Shown here: in pieces, positions 18,119 to 27,172 of the stretch
Layout: each line of letters opens with the position of its first letter
How positions within the stretch are numbered: position 1 is the first letter of the stretch
Source: Erysipelothrix urinaevulpis
Lineage (GTDB): Bacteria; Bacillota_I; Bacilli_A; Erysipelotrichales; Erysipelotrichaceae
NCBI RefSeq assembly: GCF_009828835.1
Contig: NZ_WTTB01000005.1
Location: 62,001-126,000, forward strand
Reading direction: 5' to 3'
Length of the DNA: 64,000 nucleotides
Notes under the pieces: generated by a model
What the model saw: only the letters and a program-made list of their open reading frames with translations
Database searches by the model: none
What the model was told of the DNA's origin: nothing
Program-made: the position numbers and the translations under genes

Positions 18119-18709
18119 ATGAAAAAAATCGTTCTTATGCTATTAGTCGTTGTATTATTGCAAGGGTGTTCTCTATCCAAAGGCAAAGAATACAATGAAC
18201 AAGTTCTTCAATACCAATCCTATTATCAGACAGTACTGGATAATGATAAATTTTCTGATTCATCGCCATATTTCGCGATTGATGCGAAAATTGGGAAACA
18301 AGGTGAGCAGTATGTTTATGAAATTATTGTTGATGACCCCAAAATTGCGATGTATGATATAAAAATAATGGTTGTTGAGGATAAGAAAAACTATAATGCT
18401 GAAGATAAAATGATGCCAAATGCAGGAATATTTGAGAAGGAACCGTATAATATGATTCCAAATCAAGAAAGAGTATCAGAAAATTACATGAATGGATTCA
18501 AGCTGCTAGGAGAAATTAATCAACCTAAAGTGAACATTCAAGTGATTGTTAGTTTTACAGATAATAGGAAATTAAACACCTATCGAGAATTTTTAGAATT
18601 CGATTTGGAGTATGAAGAACCCAAAAAAGAAGATAATAAAAAGGACGATAAGAAAGACAACAAAAAAGAAGAGAAAAAAGACGATAAAAAAGACGATAAA
18701 AAAGATTAA
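18119..18709 (+). CDS. Lipoprotein with Lys/Asp-rich C-terminal tail
   Basis: A 196-residue exported lipoprotein: signal peptide with lipobox LLQGC (Cys17), then a predicted beta-rich domain (about residues 45-165), then a roughly 30-residue tail made almost only of Lys, Asp and Glu in repeats of KKDD. The tail is encoded by near-repeats of GACGATAAAAAA (18640-18708), prone to slippage. Such charged tails can reach through or bind teichoic acid and wall. No family recognised. It starts 14 bases after tyrS with AGGAGG, so it is in the same transcript. Confidence 0.75.
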   Translation: MKKIVLMLLVVVLLQGCSLSKGKEYNEQVLQYQSYYQTVLDNDKFSDSSPYFAIDAKIGKQGEQYVYEIIVDDPKIAMYDIKIMVVEDKKNYNAEDKMMPNAGIFEKEPYNMIPNQERVSENYMNGFKLLGEINQPKVNIQVIVSFTDNRKLNTYREFLEFDLEYEEPKKEDNKKDDKKDNKKEEKKDDKKDDKKD

Positions 18710-18714
18710 ACTAT

Positions 18715-18750
18715 AAAAAAGTGTTCCGTTGTTAAATGGGACACTTTTTT
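18715..18750. terminator. Bidirectional terminator between the lipoprotein and LysR genes
   Basis: Thirteen-bp stem AAAAAAGTGTTCC / GGGACACTTTTTT with one T-G pair. The A and T runs on both sides suit both converging genes. Confidence 0.88.
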
Positions 18751-19577
18751 TAGATTGTGGCTCTAATTAGATCTAGTAAGTTTACAGCTTCTTGATTTAG
18801 GTGTTTATCTTTACGATAAACGAGTTGTACAGGTGTTTTTAAACTTAAGTCTTTAATTTCCAATAGCCTGAAATGATGTGTATTAATGAGATCAAAAGGT
18901 AAAAGGCCGATGGCCATAGAATCTAAATTGAGAATAGTGCTTGCGATGACTTCAGAGTTGACAGAAGTAAAAGTAGGCGTATAATTCAGTGCTTGACTAT
19001 TTAATAGGCTATCAAATGCAATTCGAATAGAGCTTCCTTCTTCTCGAAGCAAGATTTTTTCTTGTAAAAGTTCATCGATAGTTTTGATATTTGGTTTATA
19101 TTTTTTTGAAACAAAAAACTCCAGTTTAATATGTCGAATGAGTTCGATCGAAAGCTCAGGATTATTATAACTCCCTTCAACAATCCCAAAATCTACCTGA
19201 TCATTTAAAACACTTTTGATGACATCATCTGCATTAACAACTGAAACTCTCAGTGCTGGTGAGGCATTTAATATTTTATGTAATTGTGTATTTGCAAGCG
19301 TAATGCTGCTTGCAAGTTTAAGCGGCTTCGCCGGAACTTCGGTTAAGTTTTCGACCTCTATTAGAATTCTGCATACTTTATCATACAAATTAATGGCAAA
19401 GTCAGTTCGCCTAAGCTTTCCTCTCTCTCTTATAAAAAGTGATGTTTGAATTTTGTTTTCAATGTCGGAAATAGTCTTTGAAACTGCAGGCTGTGATATA
19501 TATAGATTGTGTGCACTACGGGTCATGGACAAGGTTTCAAAAACAGATTTAAATATTGTCATTTCTCTAATTGTCAT
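18750..19577 (-). CDS. LysR family transcriptional regulator
   Basis: A 275-residue LTTR. The N-terminal winged helix-turn-helix is clear (MTIFKSVFETLSMTRSAHNL then SQPAVSKTISDIENKI), followed by a substrate-binding fold. It is shorter than most (about 300). It is divergently transcribed from a two-gene chromate-type transporter with a 95-base shared control region, the common LysR arrangement, so it probably controls that transporter in response to its substrate. The inducer is unknown. Its stop overlaps the shared terminator. Confidence 0.9.
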   Translation of the reverse strand: MTIREMTIFKSVFETLSMTRSAHNLYISQPAVSKTISDIENKIQTSLFIRERGKLRRTDFAINLYDKVCRILIEVENLTEVPAKPLKLASSITLANTQLHKILNASPALRVSVVNADDVIKSVLNDQVDFGIVEGSYNNPELSIELIRHIKLEFFVSKKYKPNIKTIDELLQEKILLREEGSSIRIAFDSLLNSQALNYTPTFTSVNSEVIASTILNLDSMAIGLLPFDLINTHHFRLLEIKDLSLKTPVQLVYRKDKHLNQEAVNLLDLIRATI

Positions 19578-19587
19578 GAATTCACCG

Positions 19588-19620
19588 ATAACCTTTCTGT
19601 TATAGTAATATTCTAACTAT
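19588..19620. promoter_or_regulatory. Dyad sites in the LysR-transporter control region
   Basis: Two inverted repeats: ATAAC-N6-GTTAT (19588-19603) and ATAGT-N9-ACTAT (19602-19620), sharing two bases. They lie between the divergent starts and are candidates for the LysR binding site. Confidence 0.45.
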
Positions 19621-19672
19621 GTATTTATCATTATACCATAGGGTGGATATAATGGTGAGGAGGTGAATTAGA

Positions 19673-20233
19673 TTGGAAACATTAAGTTTAGTGAATATTT
19701 TTATTATATCTTTTACGACGAGTCTGGTTTCGTTTGGTGGAGGTTATTTAATTATCCCAATATTGAAAAATGAATATGTCGTTAAAAGGAAAGGTTTAAC
19801 AGCAGATGAGTTAGAGCAGATTTCAAGCATCTCTCAGTCAGCACCTGGAGCAATTGCTCTTAATTTCACAGGAGGGATAGGGTATAGGTTAAGGGGGCTG
19901 TTAGGGGCAGTTGTGGCGGTCATCGGAAGTATTATACCTCCGTTTATAATTATTGTTCTAGTTAGTCGGTTTTATAATGTTTTAATTGAAAATAACATCA
20001 TTCAATCAATGATCAATGGCCTTGATTTGTCAGTCATTGCGATCATGATAGGATTAAATTTGACGATGTTTTTCAATCTTTTTAAACGACTTGGCATTAA
20101 GGCGCATATATTGGCTGGTCTATTTTTTATTCTTGTGTATTTTTCTAGCTTACCGATTCCTGTTTTGATCATTTTAAATTATTTTCTTGTATCGACATTA
20201 GGTCTGAAGGAGATACACAATGCAACTCATTAG
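19673..20233 (+). CDS. Chromate transporter family protein, first half (ChrA-like)
   Basis: A 186-residue membrane protein with the CHR-domain signature FGGGYLIIPIL (about residues 21-31) and SQSAPGAIALN. It forms a split ChrA with the next gene: each half carries one CHR domain of about six membrane segments. The start is TTG at 19673, supported by GAGGAGGTGA 9 bases before. Family members export chromate or transport sulfate-like anions, but in most bacteria the physiological substrate is unknown. LysR control next door suggests substrate-induced expression. Confidence 0.9.
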   Translation: METLSLVNIFIISFTTSLVSFGGGYLIIPILKNEYVVKRKGLTADELEQISSISQSAPGAIALNFTGGIGYRLRGLLGAVVAVIGSIIPPFIIIVLVSRFYNVLIENNIIQSMINGLDLSVIAIMIGLNLTMFFNLFKRLGIKAHILAGLFFILVYFSSLPIPVLIILNYFLVSTLGLKEIHNATH

Positions 20234-20750
20234 AATTGTCTTTGAATTCTTTAAAATTGGTTTATACAGTTTTGGTGGTGGTTATGCAGTAATTCCCTTA
20301 ATTGAAGCAAATGTTGTAAGAAAATATGGGTGGATTCATTTAAAAGAGTTTGCAGATATCATCACAATCTCACAGATAACACCAGGTCCATTAGCGGTTA
20401 ATGTATCGACATTTGTTGGGTATAAGTTAGATGGTATTTTGGGTGCGGTTTTCGCAACATTAGGAAGTGTATTACCCGGTTTGCTCATCACCATTTTTTT
20501 AATCAAGACCTTGATTAAAGACTTACAATCGGATAAAAGTCAAAAAATATTAAATTCTTTATCAATCTCTGCTTTTGCACTTATTTCGATTGCGAGTGTC
20601 AATGTTATTCAAATTTTTAATGAAAATCGTAGTTTTGATGGCTTATCGATTATTTTTATCGTAAGTGCCTCGTATTTAGCGTGGAAAGAGAAAATGAATA
20701 CAGTAACAATCTTATTAATTGGTGCAGTGTTTGGCTTGCTGTTCTACTAA
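20220..20750 (+). CDS. Chromate transporter family protein, second half (ChrA-like)
   Basis: A 176-residue CHR-domain membrane protein: FGGGYAVIPLIE near residue 19 and SQITPGPLAVNVSTFVGYK, the conserved loop of this family. It overlaps the first-half gene by 14 bases and both are needed for a complete two-domain transporter. Ends at a bidirectional terminator facing rpsD. Confidence 0.9.
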   Translation: MQLIRIVFEFFKIGLYSFGGGYAVIPLIEANVVRKYGWIHLKEFADIITISQITPGPLAVNVSTFVGYKLDGILGAVFATLGSVLPGLLITIFLIKTLIKDLQSDKSQKILNSLSISAFALISIASVNVIQIFNENRSFDGLSIIFIVSASYLAWKEKMNTVTILLIGAVFGLLFY

Positions 20751-20754
20751 ACAA

Positions 20755-20783
20755 AAAAAGAACCGATATAGTCGGTTCTTTTT
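20755..20783. terminator. Bidirectional terminator between the transporter and rpsD
   Basis: AAAAAGAACCGA / TCGGTTCTTTTT, a 12-bp stem with a five-base loop, usable from both directions. Confidence 0.88.
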
Positions 20784-20789
20784 AAAAAA

Positions 20790-21392
20790 TTATCTATTGT
20801 AGAATTCAACAACAAGTGCTTCGTTGATTTCTTGATTAAGTTCGCTACGTTCAGGTAAACGTGTAAAGATACCTTTTTTGCTTTCTTTATCGAATTCAAC
20901 ATAATCAACCATTGCTACATTAGCTTCTAATGCATCTTTGATTGAAGCCATGTTTCTTGATGATTCTTTAACTTCAATTGTTTGTCCTGGTTGAACTGTA
21001 AATGATGGAATATCCACTTTTTTACCATCAACTAAGATGTGACCGTGGTTAACAAGTTGTCTTGCTCCACGACGTGTACGTGCTAAGTTCATGCGATAGA
21101 CGACATTGTCTAAACGTTGTTCTAATAAGAACATGAAGTTATGACCCGTAACACCATCCATTTTAATAGCACGGTTGTATGTGTTGAAGAATTGCTTCTC
21201 ATTCACACCGTATGTAAAACGGATTCTTTGTTTTTCTTGTAATTGTAAAGCATAGTTCGATAATTTTGCACGACGTCCTTGTCCGTGTTGTCCAGGTGGA
21301 TAGTTACGACGTTGTAGTTCTTCTCCTGTTTCAAGGATTGAGAAACCTAAACGACGGGATCTTTTCCATACTGGTTCTTTAATTCTTGCCAT
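20790..21392 (-). CDS. rpsD: 30S ribosomal protein S4 (zinc-free form)
   Basis: A 200-residue primary 16S rRNA binder. Typical motifs: [43 protein letters not shown] (S4 fold) and the ending [11 protein letters not shown]. The N-terminal zinc-binding cysteines of C+ S4 proteins are absent; the protein contains no cysteine at all. It is a single-gene unit with a consensus promoter and a 150-nt structured leader, the usual set-up for S4 autoregulation in Firmicutes. Confidence 0.98.
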   Translation of the reverse strand: MARIKEPVWKRSRRLGFSILETGEELQRRNYPPGQHGQGRRAKLSNYALQLQEKQRIRFTYGVNEKQFFNTYNRAIKMDGVTGHNFMFLLEQRLDNVVYRMNLARTRRGARQLVNHGHILVDGKKVDIPSFTVQPGQTIEVKESSRNMASIKDALEANVAMVDYVEFDKESKKGIFTRLPERSELNQEINEALVVEFYNR

Positions 21393-21546
21393 GTATTGAC
21401 CTCCTATAATGTCATATATCGCAAGTTTACAAATTATTAATAGTTGAGTTTATCTAAGCCGTTTCCCATTTACAGCTTTGGTACTTTGGCACCTGCCGCG
21501 GGACAAACTAATGGCTACTAACTTTGTATGCTGTGCATAATGACGC
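21393..21546 (-). ncRNA. Structured leader of rpsD (probable S4 autoregulatory element)
   Basis: About 150 nt between the predicted transcription start and rpsD. On the minus strand nested pairings are visible: GTTTGTCCC with GGGAAAC closes a domain containing CAG/CTG and GGT/ACC pairs around the segment TGCCAAAGTACCAAAG. This resembles the compact pseudoknotted S4-binding leaders known upstream of rpsD in Firmicutes, where S4 represses its own synthesis. Assignment rests on context plus these pairings. Confidence 0.6.
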
Positions 21547-21552
21547 TTATAT

Positions 21553-21581
21553 ATAATACGAAATTACGTTGTAAATGTCAA
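21553..21581 (-). promoter_or_regulatory. Promoter of rpsD
   Basis: Minus strand TTGACA (21576-21581), 17-base spacer, TATTAT (21553-21558): near-consensus. The remaining part of the 341-base rpsD-ezrA gap (21582-21683) shows nothing else I can support. Confidence 0.88.
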
Positions 21582-21683
21582 TTAATATCGAAATATTTAA
21601 TCATTCCATTATTTCTGTTTGTAATTATTCATTAAAATTGAGTTCACGCAAGCGATATTTCTTGAAATTATCATGGATTATTC

Positions 21684-21713
21684 TTAACCTATACTTTAGA
21701 AATATGGTACAAT
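21684..21713 (+). promoter_or_regulatory. Promoter of ezrA
   Basis: TTAACC (21684-21689), 18-base spacer, TACAAT (21708-21713) preceded by TGG, an extended -10. Confidence 0.6.
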
Positions 21714-21733
21714 ATTAACAATGAGGTGAGTAA

Positions 21734-23473
21734 ATGAACTATAACGATATATTGAAGTTTTTAAACGAGCAAAAAATAATAATCGCAATCGTAGTAGGGC
21801 TTCTTTTGGTCCTGGTTTTTATGTTAATTCGACAAAGAAAGAAGAAACAATTAAGTAACCGTTTTGATGAACTTGAAGTTAAGTACAATGAGTTAATGAG
21901 TATTCCGATTCTTTTTAAAATTAATAAAGCAACAGGCTTAGCTAAAGTTAACCATAAGATTGCGAGAGATGTCGACTCATGCAAAGATGATTTTGAGTCT
22001 ATTCGTTCTAAACAAGACAACATCGTCAACCAGATGGGCGATGCGAATGATGCTTTGGCATATGGAAAATATAAAGAGGCGAGCTACTTATTCGAAGAGC
22101 TTGAAATTGTTTTAGATGAAGCACTCAAAGGGACATATATTCTTGATCAACAGCTTGAGACACTTCTAGAAGAAGAAACTCAACAAAGGATGAAAATTAA
22201 CAGTCTCAAAGATAAATTTAGAGCGTTGAAAACTGAAATGAAAGGTAAAGAATCTAAATTGGGCGACAGTTATGAAACATTAGAAGCCCAAGGTTCAGAA
22301 ATTGAGCATATGTTTTCGACCTTTGAAGAATGGATGTACGCATCAGATTTTGGTAAGGCTGCACAAGTTAGTGAAGACACTGAACTAGAAATTAAATTGT
22401 TTGAGGATCGTTTAAATAGTATACCTAAATTATATGAAAGGGCTAAAGGACTGATACCGCAATTGCTTGATGAAGTGTCGAGATTGTATCAAGGAGTTCG
22501 TCAAGAAGGTGTGTTTATCGACCATCTTGAGGTACCACGAAATATTGCCTTATTGAGTGAGGTGTTAAAAGAAGATCTCATACAAATTGCTAATGGAGAG
22601 ATTATCTCAACGTCTAAGAGTTTAGCAGAGAGTCAAAAACGGTTGGAGCAAATGGTTCTAGAAATTCAAAAAGAAAATAAAGCAAATGTTGAATTAGAAG
22701 AATTGTTTGAAGTATCGAGTGACTCCTTATCGGGTTTGACACAAGGTCTCAATGAAATAAAACATGAAGCAGCTCGGATTGAAGTTCGTTTTGGTTTTGC
22801 AGGATTTGAAGAACAACTTGACGAAACAGCAAAAACACTGGCGGATTATAATGACAAACACCAAAAAATTTCTCGGATGAAAAATGAAGAGAATATTCCG
22901 GCATCGAGCATTTTAGTTTCGGTAAAAGAGTTGAAACAAGATGTTAATATCTTGCTTGAGGATTTCAATGGTTTACAAGAAAAAGTTGAACAAGCGAATG
23001 CGGATGAAGTCCGAGCAAAGAAACAATTATTAAAATTACATTTAATTATCAATGATGTCCAAGTAAGAATTAAAAAAAGATCACTTCCAAGTGTTTCACA
23101 AAAATACCAAAGTGATTTACACAAGGCATATAATTATACTGATCAAATAAAAGAAATGCTTGATCAAGAGAGTTTAGATGTTAGTCTTTTAAACGCAACA
23201 GTTGATGAGGCGATTGACTATATTTATAAACTACACAACAACGTTAATAACCTTGTTGGTGTTGTTGATATGTCTGAGAATGCCATTGTTTATGCGAATC
23301 GTTATAGACCCTATATTGGAGATATTGATACTCAATTAACACGAGCTGAATTAGCGTTCAATAATGGTGAATACACTCAGAGTTTAACGACAATTATTAA
23401 TTCGATTGATAAGTATCGCCCCGACTCAGAATACGAGGAGATGATCAAAAACAATGCAAAAAGTGCACAATAA
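21734..23473 (+). CDS. ezrA: EzrA-like septation ring formation regulator
   Basis: A 579-residue membrane-anchored coiled-coil protein. One N-terminal membrane segment (about residues 16-33, IIAIVVGLLLVLVFMLI) is followed directly by basic residues, so the long coiled coil lies in the cytoplasm, as in EzrA. The region after it, LSNRFDELEVKYNELMSIPI, matches the EzrA start, and the rest is spectrin-like helical repeats. EzrA binds FtsZ, limits extra Z-rings and links them to PBPs. The downstream order ezrA - cysteine desulfurase - thiI is the same as in Bacillus, which supports the name. Confidence 0.88.
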   Translation: MNYNDILKFLNEQKIIIAIVVGLLLVLVFMLIRQRKKKQLSNRFDELEVKYNELMSIPILFKINKATGLAKVNHKIARDVDSCKDDFESIRSKQDNIVNQMGDANDALAYGKYKEASYLFEELEIVLDEALKGTYILDQQLETLLEEETQQRMKINSLKDKFRALKTEMKGKESKLGDSYETLEAQGSEIEHMFSTFEEWMYASDFGKAAQVSEDTELEIKLFEDRLNSIPKLYERAKGLIPQLLDEVSRLYQGVRQEGVFIDHLEVPRNIALLSEVLKEDLIQIANGEIISTSKSLAESQKRLEQMVLEIQKENKANVELEELFEVSSDSLSGLTQGLNEIKHEAARIEVRFGFAGFEEQLDETAKTLADYNDKHQKISRMKNEENIPASSILVSVKELKQDVNILLEDFNGLQEKVEQANADEVRAKKQLLKLHLIINDVQVRIKKRSLPSVSQKYQSDLHKAYNYTDQIKEMLDQESLDVSLLNATVDEAIDYIYKLHNNVNNLVGVVDMSENAIVYANRYRPYIGDIDTQLTRAELAFNNGEYTQSLTTIINSIDKYRPDSEYEEMIKNNAKSAQ

Positions 23474-24599
23474 CCCAATTTATTTAGATTCAGCAAGCAC
23501 GGTTCCAATGCGGGAAGAAATTATTGAAGATGCTGCTGTTTTGATGAAAAAATATTATGCTAACGCTGACTCATTGCATCACGCCGGTCAGCGTGTTTCA
23601 CGTTTAATCCTACAAAGCCAAGAAAAGTTAGCGAAAGATTTATCTGTTTTACCCCATGAAATTTTTTATACTTCTGGGGCAAGTGAATCTAACTCATGGG
23701 CACTGCAGGGTGTTGCATTTGCAAATCAAGATCGAGGCAAACATATTATAACCAGTGAAATTGAACATGCATCAATCCTTAATACATGCAAAGTTCTTGA
23801 AGAAACGTTTGGATTTGAAGTCGACTACTTACCCGTTAATGATCAAGGCGTTGTTGAAGTCGATGTGTTGAAAAAAACCTTGCGTGAAGATACCATACTG
23901 GTTTCTTTATTTGCAATCAACAATGAAATAGGAAGTATAAATAATTTAAGCGAACTTGCTAAAACTATTCGAAAACATTCCTCAGCTTTCTTTCATGTAG
24001 ACGGTGTTCAGGCTTTAGGGAAACACCCTATATCCATGAAGCAAATTGATATGATTTCCTACTCAGCTCATAAAATTGGCGGGCTAAAAGGCAGTGGTTT
24101 ATTGATAAAAAGGGCTGGCGTTAAAATACTACCAATCATTCATGGTGGTCAACAACAAGAGGCTTTAAGAGGTGGAACAACCAATAGTCCAGCTGTTATA
24201 CTATGGTCTAAGACCTTACGCTTAGCGCTTGAAGACTATCACAAAAACCATGAAAAAGTTAGAGAAATGTATCGATATTTATGGGAGTTCTTTTCAGGAA
24301 AAGAAGGTATCGAAATTCATAGTTTTAAGGACTCAAGCCCCTATATTTTTAATGTTTCGGTGCTTAATGTTGATTCGGAAATTATGATGAATGCTTTAAA
24401 TCATGAAGGTATTTATGTTTCGGCACAAAGTACTTGTCATAGTAAAAATACCGAATCTCATGTATTATTAGCATTAGGTAAATCGAAACAAAGTTTAAAG
24501 ACAAACGTTCGTTTAAGTTTATCGAGTAATAATACAATGGAAGAAATTGTAGAAGTATGTGAGAAAATAATGGAGATTAAAGAATATGTCAAACACTAA
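23454..24599 (+). CDS. NifS/IscS-like cysteine desulfurase paired with ThiI
   Basis: A 381-residue PLP-dependent class I-type desulfurase. N-terminus IYLDSASTVPMREEI, PLP lysine in SYSAHKIGGLKGSG, catalytic cysteine in SAQSTCHS near residue 326. It starts 20 bases before the ezrA stop and overlaps thiI by 14. In Bacillus the equivalent (nifZ) supplies persulfide sulfur to ThiI for 4-thiouridine in tRNA. Thiamine-thiazole synthesis is another known use, but no thi biosynthesis gene is visible here. Distinct from SufS in motif and partner. Confidence 0.92.
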   Translation: MQKVHNNPIYLDSASTVPMREEIIEDAAVLMKKYYANADSLHHAGQRVSRLILQSQEKLAKDLSVLPHEIFYTSGASESNSWALQGVAFANQDRGKHIITSEIEHASILNTCKVLEETFGFEVDYLPVNDQGVVEVDVLKKTLREDTILVSLFAINNEIGSINNLSELAKTIRKHSSAFFHVDGVQALGKHPISMKQIDMISYSAHKIGGLKGSGLLIKRAGVKILPIIHGGQQQEALRGGTTNSPAVILWSKTLRLALEDYHKNHEKVREMYRYLWEFFSGKEGIEIHSFKDSSPYIFNVSVLNVDSEIMMNALNHEGIYVSAQSTCHSKNTESHVLLALGKSKQSLKTNVRLSLSSNNTMEEIVEVCEKIMEIKEYVKH

Positions 24600-25788
24600 T
24601 TATGAATACATTATGTGTCGATACGGTGAGTTATCGACTAAAGGAAAAAACCGAAGAAATTTTACCAATCAGCTCCTTAGAAATATTAAAGGTCAATTAA
24701 AGCAATTTGAAGCATTAACGTATAAGACAACTTATGATCGTCTATACATTAATTTAAATGGTGAAGATGGTTTAGCGGTTAGCGAAGAATTACGTCATGT
24801 TTTTGGCTTAAGTTCCTTTTCGCTTGCGATTAAAACAGAGCGAGATTTGGATATCATTGCTGAAAAAGCGCTTGATTTGATACGAATGGAAGAAGGGGCG
24901 ACATTTAAAGTCTTTGCGCGTCGTCATGATAAAACATTTGAACACAACTCTGATACAATTAATCGCCATGTTGCGAGTAAGATTTTACAGAATACAAATC
25001 TAAAGGTTGATGTCCATAACCCAGATATATCAGTTATTGTTGAAATTAGAGGCGATACAAGCTACATCATGATGGGAAAAATACTGGGTGCTCAAGGGTA
25101 TCCTGTTGGAATACAAGGAAAGGTAATGCTTATGCTTTCGGGTGGGATTGATTCGCCTGTTGCAGCTCATCTCATGATGAAGCGGGGTGTACGTCTTGAA
25201 TTTGTTCATTTTGCATCTCCACCTTATACATCAGCCCAAGCGCAGAAAAAAGTGCTTGATTTAGCCAAAGAACTTGGGAAATATCAAAATGATATTCGTG
25301 TTCATATTATTCCGTTCACTGATATACAATTAGAAATCAATGAGAAAGTTCCAGAAAGTTATTCAATTACAATGATGCGACGATTTATGCTAAGAATTGC
25401 GAATCAGTTGGCTGAGAAGAAAAATTGTTTAGCAATTGCGAATGGTGAAAGTTTAGGTCAGGTAGCTTCACAAACCTTGGAAAGTATGAATAGTATTACA
25501 GCAATCAATGATGGCTTACCGATTTTACGTCCGCTCATTACTTATGATAAAATTGAAATTATTAACTTAGCAAAGAAAATCGGAACATATGAGACTTCTA
25601 TTTTACCATTTGAAGACTGTTGCACGATTTTCACACCTAAAAACCCAGTCACTAAACCAAAACGTGATAAAATAGACCGTTTTGAATCATATTTTGATGT
25701 TGATACCTTAATTAGCGAAGCGATTGACAATGTTGAAGTTGTTGATTTTAGATATCATGAAGAAGAGGAAGAAGAATCATTCTTATAG
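24586..25788 (+). CDS. thiI: tRNA 4-thiouridine synthase ThiI
   Basis: A 400-residue protein with an N-terminal ferredoxin-like/THUMP region (MCRYGELSTKGKNRRNF is the typical opening) and an ATP-pyrophosphatase domain with the PP-loop SGGIDSP near residue 185. It adenylates uridine 8 of tRNA and receives sulfur from the upstream desulfurase. The C-terminal rhodanese domain of enterobacterial ThiI is absent, as in Bacillus. The cysteines CC in FEDCCTIF near residue 345 are candidates for the sulfur relay. The tail is acidic (EEEEEE). Confidence 0.95.
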   Translation: MSNTNYEYIMCRYGELSTKGKNRRNFTNQLLRNIKGQLKQFEALTYKTTYDRLYINLNGEDGLAVSEELRHVFGLSSFSLAIKTERDLDIIAEKALDLIRMEEGATFKVFARRHDKTFEHNSDTINRHVASKILQNTNLKVDVHNPDISVIVEIRGDTSYIMMGKILGAQGYPVGIQGKVMLMLSGGIDSPVAAHLMMKRGVRLEFVHFASPPYTSAQAQKKVLDLAKELGKYQNDIRVHIIPFTDIQLEINEKVPESYSITMMRRFMLRIANQLAEKKNCLAIANGESLGQVASQTLESMNSITAINDGLPILRPLITYDKIEIINLAKKIGTYETSILPFEDCCTIFTPKNPVTKPKRDKIDRFESYFDVDTLISEAIDNVEVVDFRYHEEEEEESFL

Positions 25789-25797
25789 GAGGACAAA

Positions 25798-27093
25798 ATG
25801 GCGTTTGATCAATTGACAAATAAATTACAAGATACATTTAGAAACCTTAGTGGAAAAGGTAAATTATCGGAAAAAAATATCCAAGATGCTTTATCAGAAA
25901 TTCGAATTTCATTATTAGAAGCGGATGTTAACTTGGATGTTATCCAGGAATTGTTGGATTATGTTAAAAAAGAATCAATGGGAATGAAAGTTCCTAAAGG
26001 TGTTGATCCAGCTCAAATGTTTATCAAAGTGGTTAATGATAAACTTGTTGAAATATTAGGCGAAGAAAATGCTGGTTTAAACTTTAATAATAAACCGGGT
26101 GTCTTAATGATGGTTGGATTGCAAGGGAGTGGTAAAACGACCAGTATTGCTAAACTTGCAAAACATTTAAAAGAAAAAGAAAACAAAAAAGTATTACTTG
26201 TCGCAGCTGACTTAGCGCGTCCAGCGGCAATTGAGCAACTTCATATTCTTGGAGAGCAAATTGGTGTCGAAGTCTATAGTCAAGCAGATTCTACACCACA
26301 AAATGTTGTGAAAGAAGCATTGAATCATGGAAAAGATTTTGATGTTATTTTAATTGATACGGCAGGACGTCTACAAATTGATGATGAATTAATGACACAA
26401 CTTGTTGATATTGAGAAGATAACTCAAGCGGATGAAATTCTTTTGAGTGTTGATGCGATGAGTGGTCAAGATATTATTAATGTTGCTCAAGGATTCAAAA
26501 ACAAATTAAACCTTACGGGTTTATTTGCAACTAAATTTGATGGTGATACTCGTGGTGGGGCTGTTTTATCAGTCCGTTCCTTAACTCAAGTTCCTGTTAA
26601 GTTTGTTGGGATGGGAGAAAACATTGAAGATTTAGAATTATTCCACCCAGATCGAATTGCATCTCGAATTCTAGGTATGGGAGATATTGTTTCACTTGTT
26701 GAAAAAGCTGAAGAAAAAATGGACTTAGAGGCGAGTGAGAAAGCAGCTGAGCGCATGATGAAAGGCCAATTTACCCTTGATGATATGTTAGTTCAACTAC
26801 AACAAGTCTCTAAAATGGGGCCTTTATCAGGGTTGTTGAAGATGGTTCCAGGAGCAAATCAATTTGCTGGTCAAATTGATGATGCTGACGCAAGTGAAGG
26901 AATTAAAAAAACAGAAGCAATGATTCAAAGTATGACAAAAGAAGAAAGAAATAATCCTGATTTAATTCGTTCGTCGCGCAAACGTAGAATTGCGAAAGGG
27001 TCTGGTACAACAACAACGGATGTGAACAGACTTTTAAACCAATATAAAAAAATGCAAAAGCAAATGCGTATGTTATCACGCATGATGGGTTAA
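25798..27093 (+). CDS. ffh: Signal recognition particle protein Ffh
   Basis: GTPase of the signal recognition particle, 431 residues, bound to 4.5S/scRNA and targeting membrane proteins to FtsY and SecYEG. Helical N domain (residues 1-90), G domain with G1 GLQGSGKTT near residue 104, DTAGR (G3) and TKFDGDTRGGA (G4), then the methionine-rich M domain with SSRKRRIAKGSG (the SRP RNA-binding helix) and an end rich in Met. The segment usually reading DVYRPAA is DLARPAA here. Start follows GGAGG by 6 bases. Confidence 0.97.
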   Translation: MAFDQLTNKLQDTFRNLSGKGKLSEKNIQDALSEIRISLLEADVNLDVIQELLDYVKKESMGMKVPKGVDPAQMFIKVVNDKLVEILGEENAGLNFNNKPGVLMMVGLQGSGKTTSIAKLAKHLKEKENKKVLLVAADLARPAAIEQLHILGEQIGVEVYSQADSTPQNVVKEALNHGKDFDVILIDTAGRLQIDDELMTQLVDIEKITQADEILLSVDAMSGQDIINVAQGFKNKLNLTGLFATKFDGDTRGGAVLSVRSLTQVPVKFVGMGENIEDLELFHPDRIASRILGMGDIVSLVEKAEEKMDLEASEKAAERMMKGQFTLDDMLVQLQQVSKMGPLSGLLKMVPGANQFAGQIDDADASEGIKKTEAMIQSMTKEERNNPDLIRSSRKRRIAKGSGTTTTDVNRLLNQYKKMQKQMRMLSRMMG

Positions 27094-27096
27094 AGT

Positions 27097-27120
27097 AGGG
27101 GAACAGTATGTTCTTACTAT
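27097..27120 (+). other. Inverted repeat in the ffh-GNAT gap
   Basis: AGTA...GAACA-GTA-TGTTC...TACT forms a small hairpin just after the ffh stop. The T run is poor, so it may be a processing or weak termination signal. Nothing else in the 79-base gap apart from an AAAGGAG ribosome site. Confidence 0.3.
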
Positions 27121-27172
27121 ATTTAGATTTCTTCTTTATTAAAACAACAAAGTAAAAGTAAAGGAGAAAATA

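Noticed and set aside
21439-21546. tRNA-like fold in the rpsD leader
   Set aside because: No cloverleaf, no T-loop GTTCRA and no acceptor stem; the pairings fit a mRNA leader.
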